From NCBI GenBank assembly GCA_002179805.1, contig NAVB01001091.1:1-39575 (forward strand): 39,575 nucleotides of DNA, in the 5' to 3' direction. Below the pieces are notes generated by a model that saw nothing but the letters and a program-made list of their open reading frames with translations, searched no databases and was not told where the DNA came from. The stretch comes from Acanthamoeba lenticulata (Eukaryota > Discosea > Longamoebia > Acanthamoebidae). This document shows, piece after piece, positions 21,936 through 33,959 of this stretch. How positions within the stretch are numbered: the stretch's first letter is position 1; each line of letters starts with the position of its first letter. A program made the position numbers and the translations under genes.

Positions 21936-23714
21936 ATGAGAGCGTCGGTGATCAGGACGTCTTCGCTCCTTGCAAGGCGTACAGGTTCTTCTGACTTCCG
22001 TTTTGGTCATGATGGTGCACAGAAGTGAAATTGAAAAAACCTAATTTTAGATTTTGTTGCAGCATCTCGGCCCGTCTGGCTGCCAGTCACGGCATTTTCA
22101 ACAGCCCCCACGCCGTGTACATCTCCTGTTCTTTCTCATCTCCTTTCCGTAAATTGTATTTAATGATGTCGTGCATTCATCAGCGGGAGATCGACGTCGC
22201 GTGCTTGGTGAAGCAGACGTCGTCGCACGACTTGAGTGGTACCCGACCGCGTCATTCGTGCGACCAGGTAGTGCTCGCGAGCCCTCCAAGCCCTCATTTT
22301 CATCACTTCCCCCCTCACTCGTGTTGTGTTGTCTTTGGCATCAGGCTCGCTAGCGCAGGTGGTTTCGTTCGCCGAGCGGACGGGCAATACCGCCGTTCTC
22401 GAGCGCTCACTCGCCGTTGTGCCCAAGGTGAGGTGGGGCGATCAGATCGGCTTCGCCTCGCTCATATCTGTCCTCGCACGCGCCCACTGCTACAACGAGA
22501 TGCATGCCATCTACGCGCGCATGAAGAGCGAGAACGTGCCGCTCAACAAATACTGCGCACAGACCCTCATCAGCTCTTCATTGCGACGAAACGAAGTCGA
22601 TCAGTGCGTGCCCCACAGAACCTCGTTGTGCGTGCCTACAAATTGACCATGATGTGGTGGTTCTTTCGAGTAAACAGAGCGCTCGCGGTATTGCGTGATA
22701 TGCTCGTCCAACGTGTCCCGATCGACAACAGCCTCGCTCAACTCTTCGTCACCCACTTCATCGAGCAACAGGACGTAAACCGATTGTTGGGCCTTCTGGA
22801 GAGCCTCAGCAGCCGAACGGCGTTGCGCATGGACCCGTGCGTCGCGTCAACCTCCTCCTCCACCACCTCGTCAAAGATGATTGTATGTGATTTCTTTGAG
22901 CACTGAGCTGACTGTGCCTCGCGTGGATGCCTGCAGGGCCCCGGCGCTGGAGACCATGTGGCAGAAGCTGATTTCAAAATCCTACGGAAACCTGAACTAC
23001 GCGTACGACTTGATGTGCAAGGTCATTGACAAGGCTACCATCAGCACGTCATCATCGTCGGCAGCAGAGCAAAAAGAGCGGGGGGAGGGTGACCTGGAAG
23101 CGTCATCGACATCATCGACATCAACTCACACCGCCAGCACGGGCTCCCTCGCCGAGGAGGACGAGGAGCAGGCGCGGTGGTCGCGCCTGGTGACTGCTTG
23201 GCAACCGCGGATGGATCTGCTGTTCCATATGCTGATGGAAAAGCACCACTTGGCCGAGGCGCAAAACCTGGCCGAGCTGATGGCCACGCGCTGTGCGCGG
23301 CAGCCCAACAAGCGGGCCTTTACGCGCCTTGTGTCGCGCTCTGGCAGGGACTTGGCCTTGCTCCAGCGGGTTGGTCAGATGGTGGCCTCGGAGATGGTGG
23401 AGGCCGACTCGTTCATCTTCACCGCCCTCATCAAGGGCTTGACGAGCCACCAACAGTACCAAGAAGCATTCCGCTACTTTGACATCATGCGAGCGCGCGG
23501 CGTCTCGCCCGATTCGCGCACCTACCAGGTGGTCCTCGAGCTCTGTTCGTCGTCCAACAACAAGGAGCGCGGCCTTCAAGTGCTCGAGCAGGCCGAGCGC
23601 GACGGCATCAGCACGCACGACAAGCAGAGCCCGCTCTTCCTTTCAGCACAAGCCATCCGGGCTCTGCGAGCTGATGGCGCTCAGCATCAAGAAAAAGAAC
23701 AAAAGCAGGAATAA
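21936..23714 (+). CDS. Mitochondrial pentatricopeptide-repeat protein
   Basis: Predicted organellar RNA-binding protein of 460 residues. Exons 21936-21984, 22063-22116, 22184-22267, 22345-22603, 22678-22836 and 22937-23714 join in frame. The N-terminus MRASVIRTSSLLARRTASRP is Arg/Ser/Ala-rich without acidic residues, typical of a mitochondrial presequence. PPR-like helix pairs are visible, e.g. GFASLISVLARAHCYNEMHA followed by IYARMKSENVPLN, ALAVLRDMLVQRVPIDNSLAQ, and SFIFTALIKGLTSHQQYQEA then RYFDIMRARGVSPDSRTYQV, with the usual phi-D/N-x-x-T/A-Y spacing. A Ser/Thr-rich acidic linker (STSSSSAAEQKERGEG onward) splits the array. The target RNA cannot be read from sequence. The ATG at 21936 was chosen for the presequence and because it splices in phase. 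Only 75 bp separate its stop from the next start. Confidence 0.85.
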
Positions 23715-23789
23715 AAAAAAAAAGCGAATTAAATTTATTTCTGTAAAGCATCATAATTCCATTTCAAACTCATCTTGAGTAGCGACAAG

Positions 23790-25621
23790 ATGTCGCTGTT
23801 GGATGACATACTGGGGTCCATGGACCGGCTGGCTGACGGGGAGGCGGAAGATGACAAGCGCAAAAAGATGCAGGAGGAGCTCCGCCGAAGACGAGCAATG
23901 GCTGCGCGCACATCAAGCTCGCCACAACCCACGAGCGCATCTGGGGCATCCACTAAAGGGGCGATCACATCCAGCAACTTTGCGTCGTCCAATCCGTATG
24001 ACATTTTGGAGCTTGAGGAGCAAGAAGGTGAAGGGGCCGATCCTGCACCTGAGGGGTCTCTCCCGAAGAAGCGGAAGCGAAACAAGAGCAAGACTGAGCC
24101 CCCTCCTGGCAAGGTCATCATTGTCAAGCGAAAGCGGAAGGGCAAGGAGGCCGCTGCCATCGCTTCCACACTTGCTCTCATCCCCCCGCCGAAGCGTATG
24201 TGCTCCTCCTCTCCTTCTCCGCCTCGTCGTTGCTCACCTGCTTGTTTTTGTGGTGCACAGCTGAAGAGGGCACCATGCCACCCAACGTCTTTATCATATC
24301 ACAACTCGAAGGTGCTCTTTCGTCTCAACTAGTGTAAATACTTGTTCTTCGTCTGATGATCTGCTTGCTTGGCCTCGGCGCAGAGTGCCGCCAAATGGTT
24401 GCTGAGCTTAGCCGGCTCGACGTCATCGCGGTGGACTGCGAGGGCGTAAACCTGTCGCGCGAGGGCGAGCTGTGCCTTGTACAGATTGGTACCGACTCCA
24501 AGGTCTACCTGGTCGATGTGCTCGAGCACGGTCGGGCGCTCTTTGAAGACGGCGGCCTCCGTGGCCTCCTCGAGTCGCCCTCGGTCCGCAAAGTCCTGCA
24601 CGACTGCCGGTATGTCTTCGTCGTTGCCTCTTTCTCTTCATCTTCTTCTTCCGTTAGACGGACATAACACATGCGCACACACGCAGGGGCGACAGCGACG
24701 CACTGTACCACCAGTACGGCGTGGCCCTCCAGAACGTATTCGACACGCAGATCGCCTATGCCGTCATCAAGCGGCAGATGGGGCAAGGGTCCGTCCCGCT
24801 GGACTTCCTTCCTTTGTTAGTTGGCTGAGTCGTTTGGACTGGCGCTTTGAACAACGACAACAACAGGACGCCATTGCCCGTCGGACTGAACACGCTGCTG
24901 CGGGTCTACGCGACTCCCATCCTCGAGACCCGGGCCGCGCAAGAGCGGGAGAAGGAGCGCGAGGAGCAACGCAAGCGCGGACAGGCCGGTAACGGCTCAT
25001 CCACCAGTGGTACATGAGAACCTTCACAAGAGCTCTCTTCTCTTTTCTTCTTGCGACCTCGCGCCTGATACATGGTGAGTCGCTGCAGAGGTGCCGCTGG
25101 CGAGCGATCTCGTGCGACGAATCGACGCCATTAACACCTTCAAGAAAGAGGAGCGCCTCAAGATGGTGGAAGATGCTAACTACTGGAAGACCAGACCCCT
25201 GACCGCCAGGTTCGCCTACCCTGCTACATCCTATCAATCACTTCTTGAATTTGCTGAATGTATGTTTGTGGACTACAGCATGGTGGGCTACGCAAGCGAG
25301 GACGTGTTGTTCCTATGCCTCGTGTACAGGCAGATGCACGCCTTCCTCTCAGCGCACAACCGCAAGGTCGCCTTTGAATATTCGGCCAAATACGTCGTAC
25401 GCCACAACCCGCAGCACCAGGAAAAGAAGATCGTGGACGTCTCAAATGACTTTTGCTGGGACTGCGCACAACAGGCGCAGGTGCGCGACTTGGAGTCGTT
25501 GAGCCAGCGGGCCCAGTACGACGGCGTGCCCAAGTACGGCTTCTCGACGTGGGACAGCGAGACCGCGCGGTCCCTCTCGCTCTCCAACGCCCGCCGCGAG
25601 CGCCGTGGCGGCCGCCGATGA
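23790..25621 (+). CDS. DEDDy 3'-5' exonuclease domain protein (EXD1-like)
   Basis: Predicted nucleic-acid 3'-5' exonuclease, or RNA-binding relative, of 463 residues. Exons 23790-24195, 24261-24311, 24384-24609, 24687-24788, 24867-25009, 25089-25209 and 25279-25621 join in frame. Residues 1-135 are low-complexity and basic, with nuclear-signal-like KKRKRNKSK and KRKRKGKE. The exonuclease domain (about 145-365) shows Exo I VIAVDCEGVNL, Exo II LHDCRGDSDALYHQYG, FDTQIAYAVIK, and Exo III MVGYASEDVLFL (Y and D four apart, DEDDy type), followed by LCLVYRQM. This resembles EXD1/Egalitarian-like or plant exonuclease-domain proteins rather than RNase D. Between the core and Exo III is a Glu/Arg-rich predicted coiled coil (AQEREKEREEQRKRG). 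The tail ends in RRERRGGRR. The 69 nt intron 25210-25278 is free of stops and easily mistaken for coding sequence. Splicing it out brings the RPLTA and MVGYASEDV motifs together. Confidence 0.88.
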
Positions 25622-25749
25622 AGACTTGCGGGGGCCTCCAAGAGGTGATGCTGAAAAACTGACGTATGTTGCTCAAGGAAGTGACAATGAAAATTACAAG
25701 AAGGGGATTGAAGAAGATGGATGACGAAGAAGAAGATGAGGAGAGGGCT
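25622..25749. other. Convergent spacer
   Basis: 128 bp between the stops of the exonuclease and vault-protein genes, holding both 3' regions. Nothing else was seen. Confidence 0.5.
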
Positions 25750-27693
25750 TTAGAGCTCCTTGCCGGCGACGCTGCCGCCGCCACCACCGAGAAGACGCCC
25801 GCCATAGAAGAGGAAGAAGAGGATGAGGAGGGCAAGCGCGATGAGGGGCCCCAGGTTGAAGATGTAGAGGTTGAGGCCCTCAATCTGGATCTTGGCCGTC
25901 ACTCGGCGGATGACCTCGGCCTCGAGTGGCGGGATGTACTCGCGCGGCCCTGTGACGAGCCACCGGTCTCCCGCGCGCCGCTTGGTGATGTCCACCCGCT
26001 TCTCATCCTCGCTCACGTCAGCAAAGGCCTCGCGTGCTCGCATCATCAGCCCGTCCTCTGCCATCAGCACGTAAACTGCACGCGCGCCGAGGAGATTCGA
26101 CATCAGCAACTTGCTCTTCTTTTTACCAGCGTTCAACGTGAAATCGTTCGTCGGCGTCACGTACTGTCATGGATTTGGCTGTTCTGGATGGTCTCGCCTG
26201 GCTTGAGGAAGAAGTTGAGCGGGCCGCGCCGCAGCTCGCGCGCGCCCAGCTTTTGCTCTCGGTCCACCACCGGGTTGAGGATGATACTATAGAGAACGAC
26301 ACCAACCACATGATGAAGAAGGAAGGACGTCAGCCGGTGTTATCAATGGCAAGGGGCGGCGTGGAGGTTCTAACGCTACCAGTATTGGCGGCTGGTGAGG
26401 GAGATGATGTTACGGGTCCCCACGACCTCCTCGTAGACGTCGGGGATGTGGACCTGGCCCTGCTCGCTGGTGACGAGCCACTCCTCGCCGGCCTTGCGCT
26501 CGTTGCCGTAGGCGTCGGTGAAGGACGTGCGGGCGCGCAGGTGCAGCGCCTTGTCGCTCGTCAGCACCTGACCAGAGACCGTCGACACGAGCTTCTCGTT
26601 GACGTCGGGCAGGTAGGCGCCAGCTGTGCGCACGAGCCACTCCTCGCCAGCCTTACGCTCCACGCCTTGACGGTCGACAAAATCGCGGTAGGCTCTGTGG
26701 AAGGATGACGTCAGCATCTCTGGACCAAAGCGAAGTAAGAGATGGATTCGCACCGCAGGTGGAGAGCCTGGTCGGGCTTGAGCACGACCGCGTGGATGAT
26801 CTCCATCACGGCCACCTCGACGCGCGGGTAGTAGGTGTGCGGCCCGGCAAAGAGCCACTCCTCGCCAGCGATGCGACGTACGCGCCCCACCTTGGCGATG
26901 CTCTTACCCTTTTCGTCGAGGGGCTTCTCGTCCGGCTCGACGCCGTCCTCAAAGTCGCACACTGGACGATACGTGACCAACGCGTTAGCCACCCGGGTCT
27001 GTGGCCCAGGGCTGGGTACACGTACAGGCCTTAAGGCGCAGAGCCGTGTTCTCGGCTACGACGACCAGAGGCTGGACAGGGCCGCTAAGCTTCTCGCCCG
27101 GGTAGAGCGGGAAGGGGTCGCACTCAAACCTGATCTCGAGTTCTCCGTGGCGCAGTTTGGCCTGCTTGTGCTTGTCCAGGATGATCTTGCCCTCGTCTGT
27201 TATTCCAGAGACATCAGCTGAACAACGTACAAATGGTTTGAGTTTTTACAGACGGGACGTACCGCGCAGGACCGGGTTCTCGATAGTGGCGTAGTGGCGA
27301 GGTGGCACCACGATCCTGAAAAGGCATGCACAAGCATGAGCCTTCCCCCATGTTGTTTGAAGTGCAAGGCAAGGGCGTTGCGTACATAGGCTCGGGGCCC
27401 AGGAGGACCTTCTCGTGGCCGAGGCACGTGTAGCGCGTGGGGCCCTCCACAACGCGAACCACGTTGGCGTTGTTGTCTAGCACATGAAGGTAGTGAAAGG
27501 GCGGGACACGAATAATCTCGTAATGAAACTTGCCTCCGCTGGCGTCATCATCGACAATGGAGCTGAAGGCCTCAATGGCTTCCTGGGCCCTGTCTGGAGA
27601 GAGAGGCGCTTTGTCAGGCGCGAGCCCGGGGCTCAAGAAGAAGGCACACTACATACCTCGCCTACCACCACTGGCAGCGTTGCGCTTGCTCAT
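25750..27693 (-). CDS. Truncated major vault protein with C-terminal membrane anchor
   Basis: MVP-repeat protein of 479 residues, about half of normal MVP (roughly 850). Exons 27693-27657, 27593-27386, 27315-27263, 27196-27026, 26961-26754, 26694-26380, 26286-26165 and 26075-25750 join in frame. The vault-wall repeats are clear: IIRVPPFHYLHVLDNNANVV, VVPPRHYATIENPVLR, LEIRFECDPFPLYPGE, three copies of the (A)GEEWLV...Y(Y/L)P/HIPDV-E motif, FFLKPGE, then YVLMAEDGLMMRAREAF and RRAGDRWLVTGPREYIPP. At the point where MVP normally continues into a further repeat, the same exon runs into TAKIQIEGLNLYIFNLGPLIALALLILFFLFYGG-type sequence and stops at GKEL. This gives one hydrophobic helix (about residues 444-462) with a 17-residue tail, i.e. 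tail-anchor topology. The shoulder, cap-helix and cap-ring domains are absent. The start (MSKRNAASGG) was chosen by splice phase. Diverges from the USP gene. Confidence 0.88.
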
Positions 27694-27970
27694 GTTCTCT
27701 TGTCTTGCGGCTTACTGAGCTGAGGGTTGGCTGTTGTGGAACTGGTCGGCGAGCAACGCGTCTATCCCCTTGGCCCCTTCGCGGAAGGGTTTTGGCCATT
27801 GGTCGTAGCTGAAGTGAAAAAGCCAGAAAGAAATAAAAGCCAGAACAGAGAAAGTCTATTTTCTAGACCAATTTGAAATTTGGCTGGATGGCGGGCGACT
27901 GCTCGTGGAGCCACACAAGAACACAGGCGGTTGTGGAGGTCGAGCGAAAGCAGTTATTGAACTTCAAGCG
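27694..27970. promoter_or_regulatory. Divergent promoter region, vault-like and USP genes
   Basis: 277 bp between opposite start codons. An upstream ATG for the + gene near 27887 is out of frame with the USP reading frame, so it may be a short upstream ORF or a missed first exon. Confidence 0.45.
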
Positions 27971-28870
27971 ATGGAGCAGCGACGCCACCCTCATGCGCTG
28001 GATGACGAATCAGGTCACGAAGAACACTCGCACCCAAGGATAGAGCGCCTAACCTCTCCTCAGGGCCGCATCGAGCCTGCTTTTCTTCAAGACGAGAGCC
28101 ACGCCCCCTCACGGCACGAACAGGAGGAAGCAGAGGCCGCAGAAGCGGACTGGGAACGCACGCTCGAGCGACTGAAGGCTGAACTTCTTCCCGCCACGCA
28201 CGTCGTGGCCATTGACGGCAGCCCCGGCAGCGACACCGCCTTCTCCTGGGCTGTGCGTTCTCTCCCGAGACACGACCGACTTCTGCTTGTCTACGGCACT
28301 CGGCGTGTGCCCATGCCCGGCCTGGAGGTCACCCTACTTGAGCGCCGCTCGGCCGACGAGCAGCGTCTCAAGCAGGAACGCCGAGCTCACGCACTGGCCC
28401 AGCACTACGCACGCCGCTGTGAGGCGTCTGGGGTACGTTCTGTCTGATGGGAAAAAGCACTTTTGACAAAGCCTGATGGCTGTGTGCTCGGCATCTTGTG
28501 TGTGTGTGTGTGTGTTTCATCAACGCCACGACAGCGTGAGTGTTTCTTCCAGCGGGTGGAGTACTGGGGCTCGGGCGACTTGGCGCAGCACATCTGCCAC
28601 ACGGCCGAGGTGAATGACGCGCCGACGGTCATCACAGGGTCTCGTGGCCTGGGCGCCATGCATAGGTAAGCACCTCCACGCGCTTCTTCACCTTTCGACT
28701 AGAACCTAACCAAACCATCAATGGACGGCAGGCTCATGGTAGGCTCTGTGAGCACGGCCCTGATGCATCAGTGCCACTCGACGGTGGTCGTCGCCCGCGA
28801 ACCGCCGGAGCCTCGCCCGGCAAGCACCCTTCTCGACCCGGCCCTCGGCGAAAAGTCAAGCCCCAGTTGA
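27971..28870 (+). CDS. Universal stress protein (USP) domain protein
   Basis: Soluble USP-fold protein of 237 residues. Exons 27971-28432, 28553-28665 and 28732-28870 join in frame. The first ~65 residues are a His/Glu-rich extension without recognisable fold. The USP domain follows: ATHVVAIDGSPGSDTAFSWA (first strand with the catalytic-type Asp), LLLVYGTR, an Arg/Glu-rich helix (ERRSADEQRLKQERRAHALA), DLAQHICHTAEVNDAPTVIT, then GSRGLG...RLMVGSVSTALMHQCHSTVVVA. That last segment matches the G-2x-G-9x-G(S/T) nucleotide-binding motif, so ATP binding is plausible. The tail is Pro/Ser-rich. The start at 27971 is the first in-frame ATG, and an upstream first exon cannot be excluded. Confidence 0.8.
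28497..28515. repeat. (TG)n dinucleotide tract in USP intron
   Basis: A run of about nine TG pairs within intron 28433-28552. Confidence 0.85.
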
Positions 28871-28995
28871 GCAATGGTAATGAACGTGTCGTTGTTCAAT
28901 TGAATAAGGAAGTAAAAGTGCCTCTTCTCTAACAAGACATTGACGACGAAGCCAAGCAAGCGCCGTGGCGGTCAAACAGCCTTTGGAGGTCTCGT

Positions 28996-31900
28996 CTAGC
29001 GCTCATCGGCAGCAGAGTGACCTGTCGCCGTCCACGTTTTCATTGGTCGATGTTGAGTTGATACAGAGAGGGCCGATAGAGGCGGAAGACGTACGTTCTT
29101 CTTGAGGAGGACCAACTCGTCGGCTGGAAGAAGAGACAGAGGCAAGCGACCCTCGTCGTTGCGCAAGGTAACATCGGCGCCGCTGACCAAAAGCAACGTG
29201 ACCACCTGGCGCAAGGCCTTGGTGGCAAACAGGTGCAGCGCCGAGTTGCCATGGGCGTCCACCGCGTTGGGGTCAGCGCCTTCCCGCTTCGTGCTCTCTT
29301 CTTCTTCTTCTTCATGCCTCCGCTTCTTCTTAGTCTTCTCCTTCTGCTTCTTCTTGCTCCGGTCTTTTGCGGTCCGAGTTTTGCTGACGGAGCGTTGTCG
29401 CGCCCGTGAAGATGATGGTGAGTTGTCCTCGTCAACTGCGGCCCCGCTGTTCGCTCTCTCACCTGCTCTCCAGGAAGCAGCAGGTCAACGCTCACCACGT
29501 TACTTCTGAAAGGAGGGGTCGGTGGTACCGAGGAGAGCTTCGACGAGGGCCACCCAGGCCTTCTCCTCGCTTTCACACTCTGCGTAGCCACACATGAGGG
29601 CCACTCCATGCAGCAGCGTTGCTTGAGTTAGCTCCTCCACCAGCTCTTCAGCAACCTCGCCTGATTCGTCGCTCTTAACAGCATCCGCTTCTTTGGCCGT
29701 TTTCAACTTCTTTCCCTTTCGTCGGACGGTTTGCTCCTCGTCTTCATCTTCGCTTGCTTCTCTCTTGCGGCCTGTCTTTGTCGTTGTCTTCGTTTTCGTT
29801 TTCGTGGTCGTCTTCGCTTTCTTCGCTCTTTGTGTGCTGGACGAGTTGGTGGCTGGGAGGAGCATGTCCTCCTGTGGCGTAGCTCGCAGAAACCGGGCGA
29901 AGGGCACCACCACGCCGTCCAACGCCAGGTGATCCTCGTTGTACGACGAGCAACGCCGCTTGCGCTTGCCCTGTGTGTCGCTGAGGTGTCGTGCCCGCCG
30001 TTGAACCTGCTCCGCGTGGCGTTGCGCCACGAAGCGCGCCATGTTGCTCGACATGCGTTGGTCAGAGTCAGCGCCGTGCCGCACGAGGAGCTCGACGAGG
30101 GGCGCATGTCGGTTGCACACAGCCAGCTGTAGCGGCGTGAGGTCCCGCCCATCTGCGACACCCAGCGTCAGCCCAGGAATCAAGTTTGTGTGCAGAGGGC
30201 GGCCCGCGTTTGTTGAAGCAAACACACGCACCACGAAGATCTACAGACACATGGCAAGTTTCAAGCAACAGCTTGGCCGTCGCAAGGTCGTTGTTGTTGA
30301 CGGCCATGTGAAGCGCCGCCGCGCCTTTGTCGTTGGGCTGATCGTGGTCGGCTCCAAAGACATGCAACACACGCAGCTTCTCTCGGTCCTGTTCCATGCA
30401 CGCAACACCCGTGTGAGACAGCGCGATCAACGACGAGTCCGTGAAGGGGAGACACGAACATAGGGAGTGAGCCCCTCAGCCATCAACCACGACCCGGCGC
30501 GGCGCCAGTGCCGCCTTGCACCCTTGCGCAGGAGGATGTGAGCGGGCGCATCGCCATTGGCGTTCTTGGCGTTAGGGTCGAGCCCATTTTCCTGTAAAGA
30601 AGTCATTTGTGAAAGGTAGCGACACCAGCAATGACAATGGGGAAATGTACCAGGACGAGGACGAGAACGTTGAGGTTGATGTCGTTGATGTTGCTGTGGA
30701 GGTAGGTCTCCTTGGTCTCCTTGTCGACCGAGAACACGTCCACAATGCGTTCGCTGCCCAGTGGCCACAACTCGCTGCAGAAGAGAAACCAAGCGTGAGG
30801 ACATGGGCGACATGGCAGCTGCTATCAACTGCGCGTACCGAACCACAGCAACGTGCGGGCACATCTCATGGGTGCTGCCGTTGTCGGCTTTGGTCTGGCG
30901 GTGGGCCGTGTAGCTAAAGTGTGTTGATGTCCACACCCAGGGGTGCGCAATCTCCACGGCCTCATCGGCCACGCCGAGCTCGAGCAGCGCGCGCACCACG
31001 GGCTCGTTGCGGAACACGGCCGCATACTGGATGGCGTTCACCTCGACCAACTTCTCTTCCCACTGTTCTCTCCAAAAAAAAAGTGAGAGGAGCGAACAGA
31101 GAGCGCGGAGGACAGAGACGCGGGAGAGTACCTCAACCATGTGGAGTCGGGAAGTGAGGTCCGGATTGTGAAGCCGCATCACCGAATCGACCAGCTCGGG
31201 AGTGCCGTATTGGAGGATACGCTCCCAAGGCGTAAGGCCTTGCTTCCACTTGCGCTGTTTGTGCGCTCTAACGTAGCGGAATCGGGGCATGGAGTCACCG
31301 TCGGAGCCCTCGTGCTCGAACGGGTCGGCGCCCATTTGCTCGATCAGGAACTGCACCACCTCCATTGATCCTGCGCCCAAGTCAATGAGCTGCTCCGAGC
31401 CAACACAATAGTGATGGTTAGTGAGCCCACCGAAGAGACGCACCCTGAACAGCAGGAGGGTAGCCGTGGACTGGGCTGGAGCTTTTGCCGCGCACTTCCC
31501 AGCAGAAGCGAGCCCTTTGACGCCACAAGGTGGCGGTCAGTCAGGGCTTGGGCTCTTTTCCAAGACCGCAGCGGGCGCAGATCGTGAGGGTACCAATCGG
31601 CAGGCTGCTTTGCCATGATTGCTCGACACAGTAGGCCTGGCGGCGCGCGGCCGCCTTCATCCGCCGCTCCAGCAATCTGCACGTCCTCGGGCTTCAAGTT
31701 CCCTGCGCACAAACGACCGTGAGCTCCTCCCTGTGCACAAAGATGGACGTCTTTTGGCATGTACCTTTTTCTACGAGGAACTGGACCATTGCGAGATCAT
31801 CGCACAAGACGGCCTCGGAGAAGCACGAGTTCCTCGCGCCTGGAATCCCCTTGATCGTGGCGTCTGTCGTGTTGTTTGTGAGCACGCAGAGAGAGGACAA

Positions 31901-33959
31901 AATGCTGAAAGAAGCTGGGCGGAAAAGCACGGTGGTCGATCAGGAGGTGGACGATGGCACGGACGCGCTCCAACGCGTCGACCAGCGGCTGGTGTTCTTC
32001 ACCGTCATTCTTCATCGCCCAATGATGCCGCGCCCTCGTGAGCCGCTTAAACGTTCGAAGCTGCGTGCCCAGAGTAGACTGAGGTCAGCAGCGCTATGTG
32101 GGCATAAGGCCATAAGTTGAGCGAGATCAGCGCACCGCGATGTAGAGCGGGGATTGCCCATCGAGGGCATTGGACATGTTGGGGTTAGCCCCATGATGCA
32201 GCACCAACGCCACCATCTTGGGACTCATGGTGTAGATTGCCTGCATGCATTGCAAAGCCGTAAGTTGAGGAAAAATGCCAAGATGTGGAAGCAAACGTGT
32301 ACATGGGTAAGCAGCGTGCCAGCAACGGCCTTGGTCTCCAGTTTGAACTCGTAATCGACGCGCACTCGGCGATACTCGATCAACAGTAGGCCGTCGATAT
32401 CGATTTCCTTCGACTTGGCCTCCATAAGGGAGTTGTCCAGCGCGTCGGCGGAAGACACGTCAAAGGTGTGTTGTATCACCTGGACCACGGGAGCTGCTTG
32501 GTCTCGCTCCTTGTTGTTGTCCTTCACAGCGCGCTCTCGCTTGCTGTCTCCATCGACGTCAACGGTCATTTTGCCTGAATGGCGGTTGTATGAGAAGTAA
32601 GGCAGGTCGGCCTGCCATTGGTCATACTCGGCCATCATGCTGAGGCGCGCGTTGACAACCTTCTCCAGGAACGGAAAGTGGTTTGCGTACTGTTGCAGCA
32701 CGAGGTACGTGAGCATGAACAGCGAGCAGACAAGTCTAAGTGAATTACGTACGGTCTCGATTAGTGGCGAGTTGGATCCGGTTAGGTCGAGGAAGCTGAT
32801 GAGTGGGCACGTGTGCGCGAGTTCCTTCAGGAAGGCCACCCATGAAGTCCTCCTAAAACGCACGTGGGCCAAGCGCAACCGCTGAATCCGGCCGTTGCTG
32901 GCAAACATCTTTCTTGGCTTCACGACGGCAAACCCATTGTACGGATTTCTCAACTGAGAGAAAGAACAAACCCAAGAGGAGAAGAATCGGAAGAGAAACC
33001 TTTTTGATTGCCCACCCAGAGATGTCGAGATCTACCACGTTGGGACAGGCCGTGAGTAGCTGCTCAAGGTAGGCCGTTGTGCCAAAAGTGTAACAACCTG
33101 CACGCACAAGGGTGTCACGTTTTTCTGTGCAATTTTGTGGGCAGAAAGGCAGGAACACGAACCAGCCAGGTTCAGAACGGTGACGTTATGCAGGTGCGAA
33201 GCCAACTCCTGCACACTAGCCAGAAGCTGTTGTCGCCTGATCTTGAGCTCATCGGTGACATCATCGGCAGCGCAATCCTTAGTTGGGAAAGAGACGACAT
33301 AGGCGTCGGAATGTGGCCACCGACGGGTCACCACCCCACGATACTCGGTTTGGTCCTGCGGAAGCGTGAAGAGCTGGAAGCAACCCGCCACGTTGAGGCT
33401 CACGAGCCCCTCACTGTTGGCGATGAGCTTGTTGAGCATGGCCAAGCTGATGTTGTGACACCCTGCTCGCCTTGTCGTAAGCTCAGTGACGAGCAACCAA
33501 GATGGAGGCGACAACACACCAGCCAGGTTTAGAACGCGTGGACGGAAAGCGTAGGTGCTGAGCAAGCGTGATATGAGCGCATCGTCTACATAAGGCATGC
33601 ACCTGCCACACGTGTAATGTTAGTACCACAACAGGAGCTGCTATTAGAAGAAGCACAAAAGACAAACCGATTTAGGTTGACGTCATTCCACAACCGTGGC
33701 AGCTCAGTTTCCACCAAGTCATGCAGACCTGGACGCTCTCGTTGAGCCATCGCATAAAACCATGAACTTAAAGCGGCCAAGGCGTACCTTTGCACACGCA
33801 ACCGAGAGAGAGGATCTGTGGTAAGGAGCCCAAGAACGAGTAAATGTGCAGTTGCACTTCCACCGGTAGCGTCAAGAGCTTCACAGTGGCGGGGCGAGCA
33901 TCTTCCGGATTGGCGAAAGGCTCAAAAGCACCCAGCGACACGCCTGCCGCCTTCTCCAT
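28996..33959 (-). CDS. F-box / leucine-rich repeat / ankyrin repeat protein
   Basis: Predicted substrate adaptor of an SCF-type ubiquitin ligase, about 1300 residues. Exons joining in frame: 33959-33788, 33728-33668, 33602-33520, 33462-33163, 33097-33000, 32953-32753, 32689-32303, 32240-32136, 32078-31931, 31863-31765, 31702-31440, 31389-31132, 31062-30839, 30774-30651, 30591-30460, 30388-30232, 30152-29529, 29462-28996. The F-box is LLTLPVEVQLHIYSFLGSLP, then GCVCKGLHDLVETELPRLW. LRR-like turns follow: VLNLAGCHNISL, GLVSLNVAGCFQL, VTVLNLAGCYTF, VVDLDISGW, ISFLDLTGSN. Ankyrin-like repeats come next: MVALVLHHGANPN...GQSPLYIA, DPNAKNANGDAPAHILL, LTPLQLAVCNRHAPLVELLV, DPNAVDAHGNSALHLFA. The last repeats are split by long Lys-rich, nuclear-signal-like insertions. 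The 31440 junction is uncertain. The C-terminus may instead splice at 29095 to 29021-28929. An exon join across the F-box, LRR and ankyrin parts supports one gene rather than two. Confidence 0.8.
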
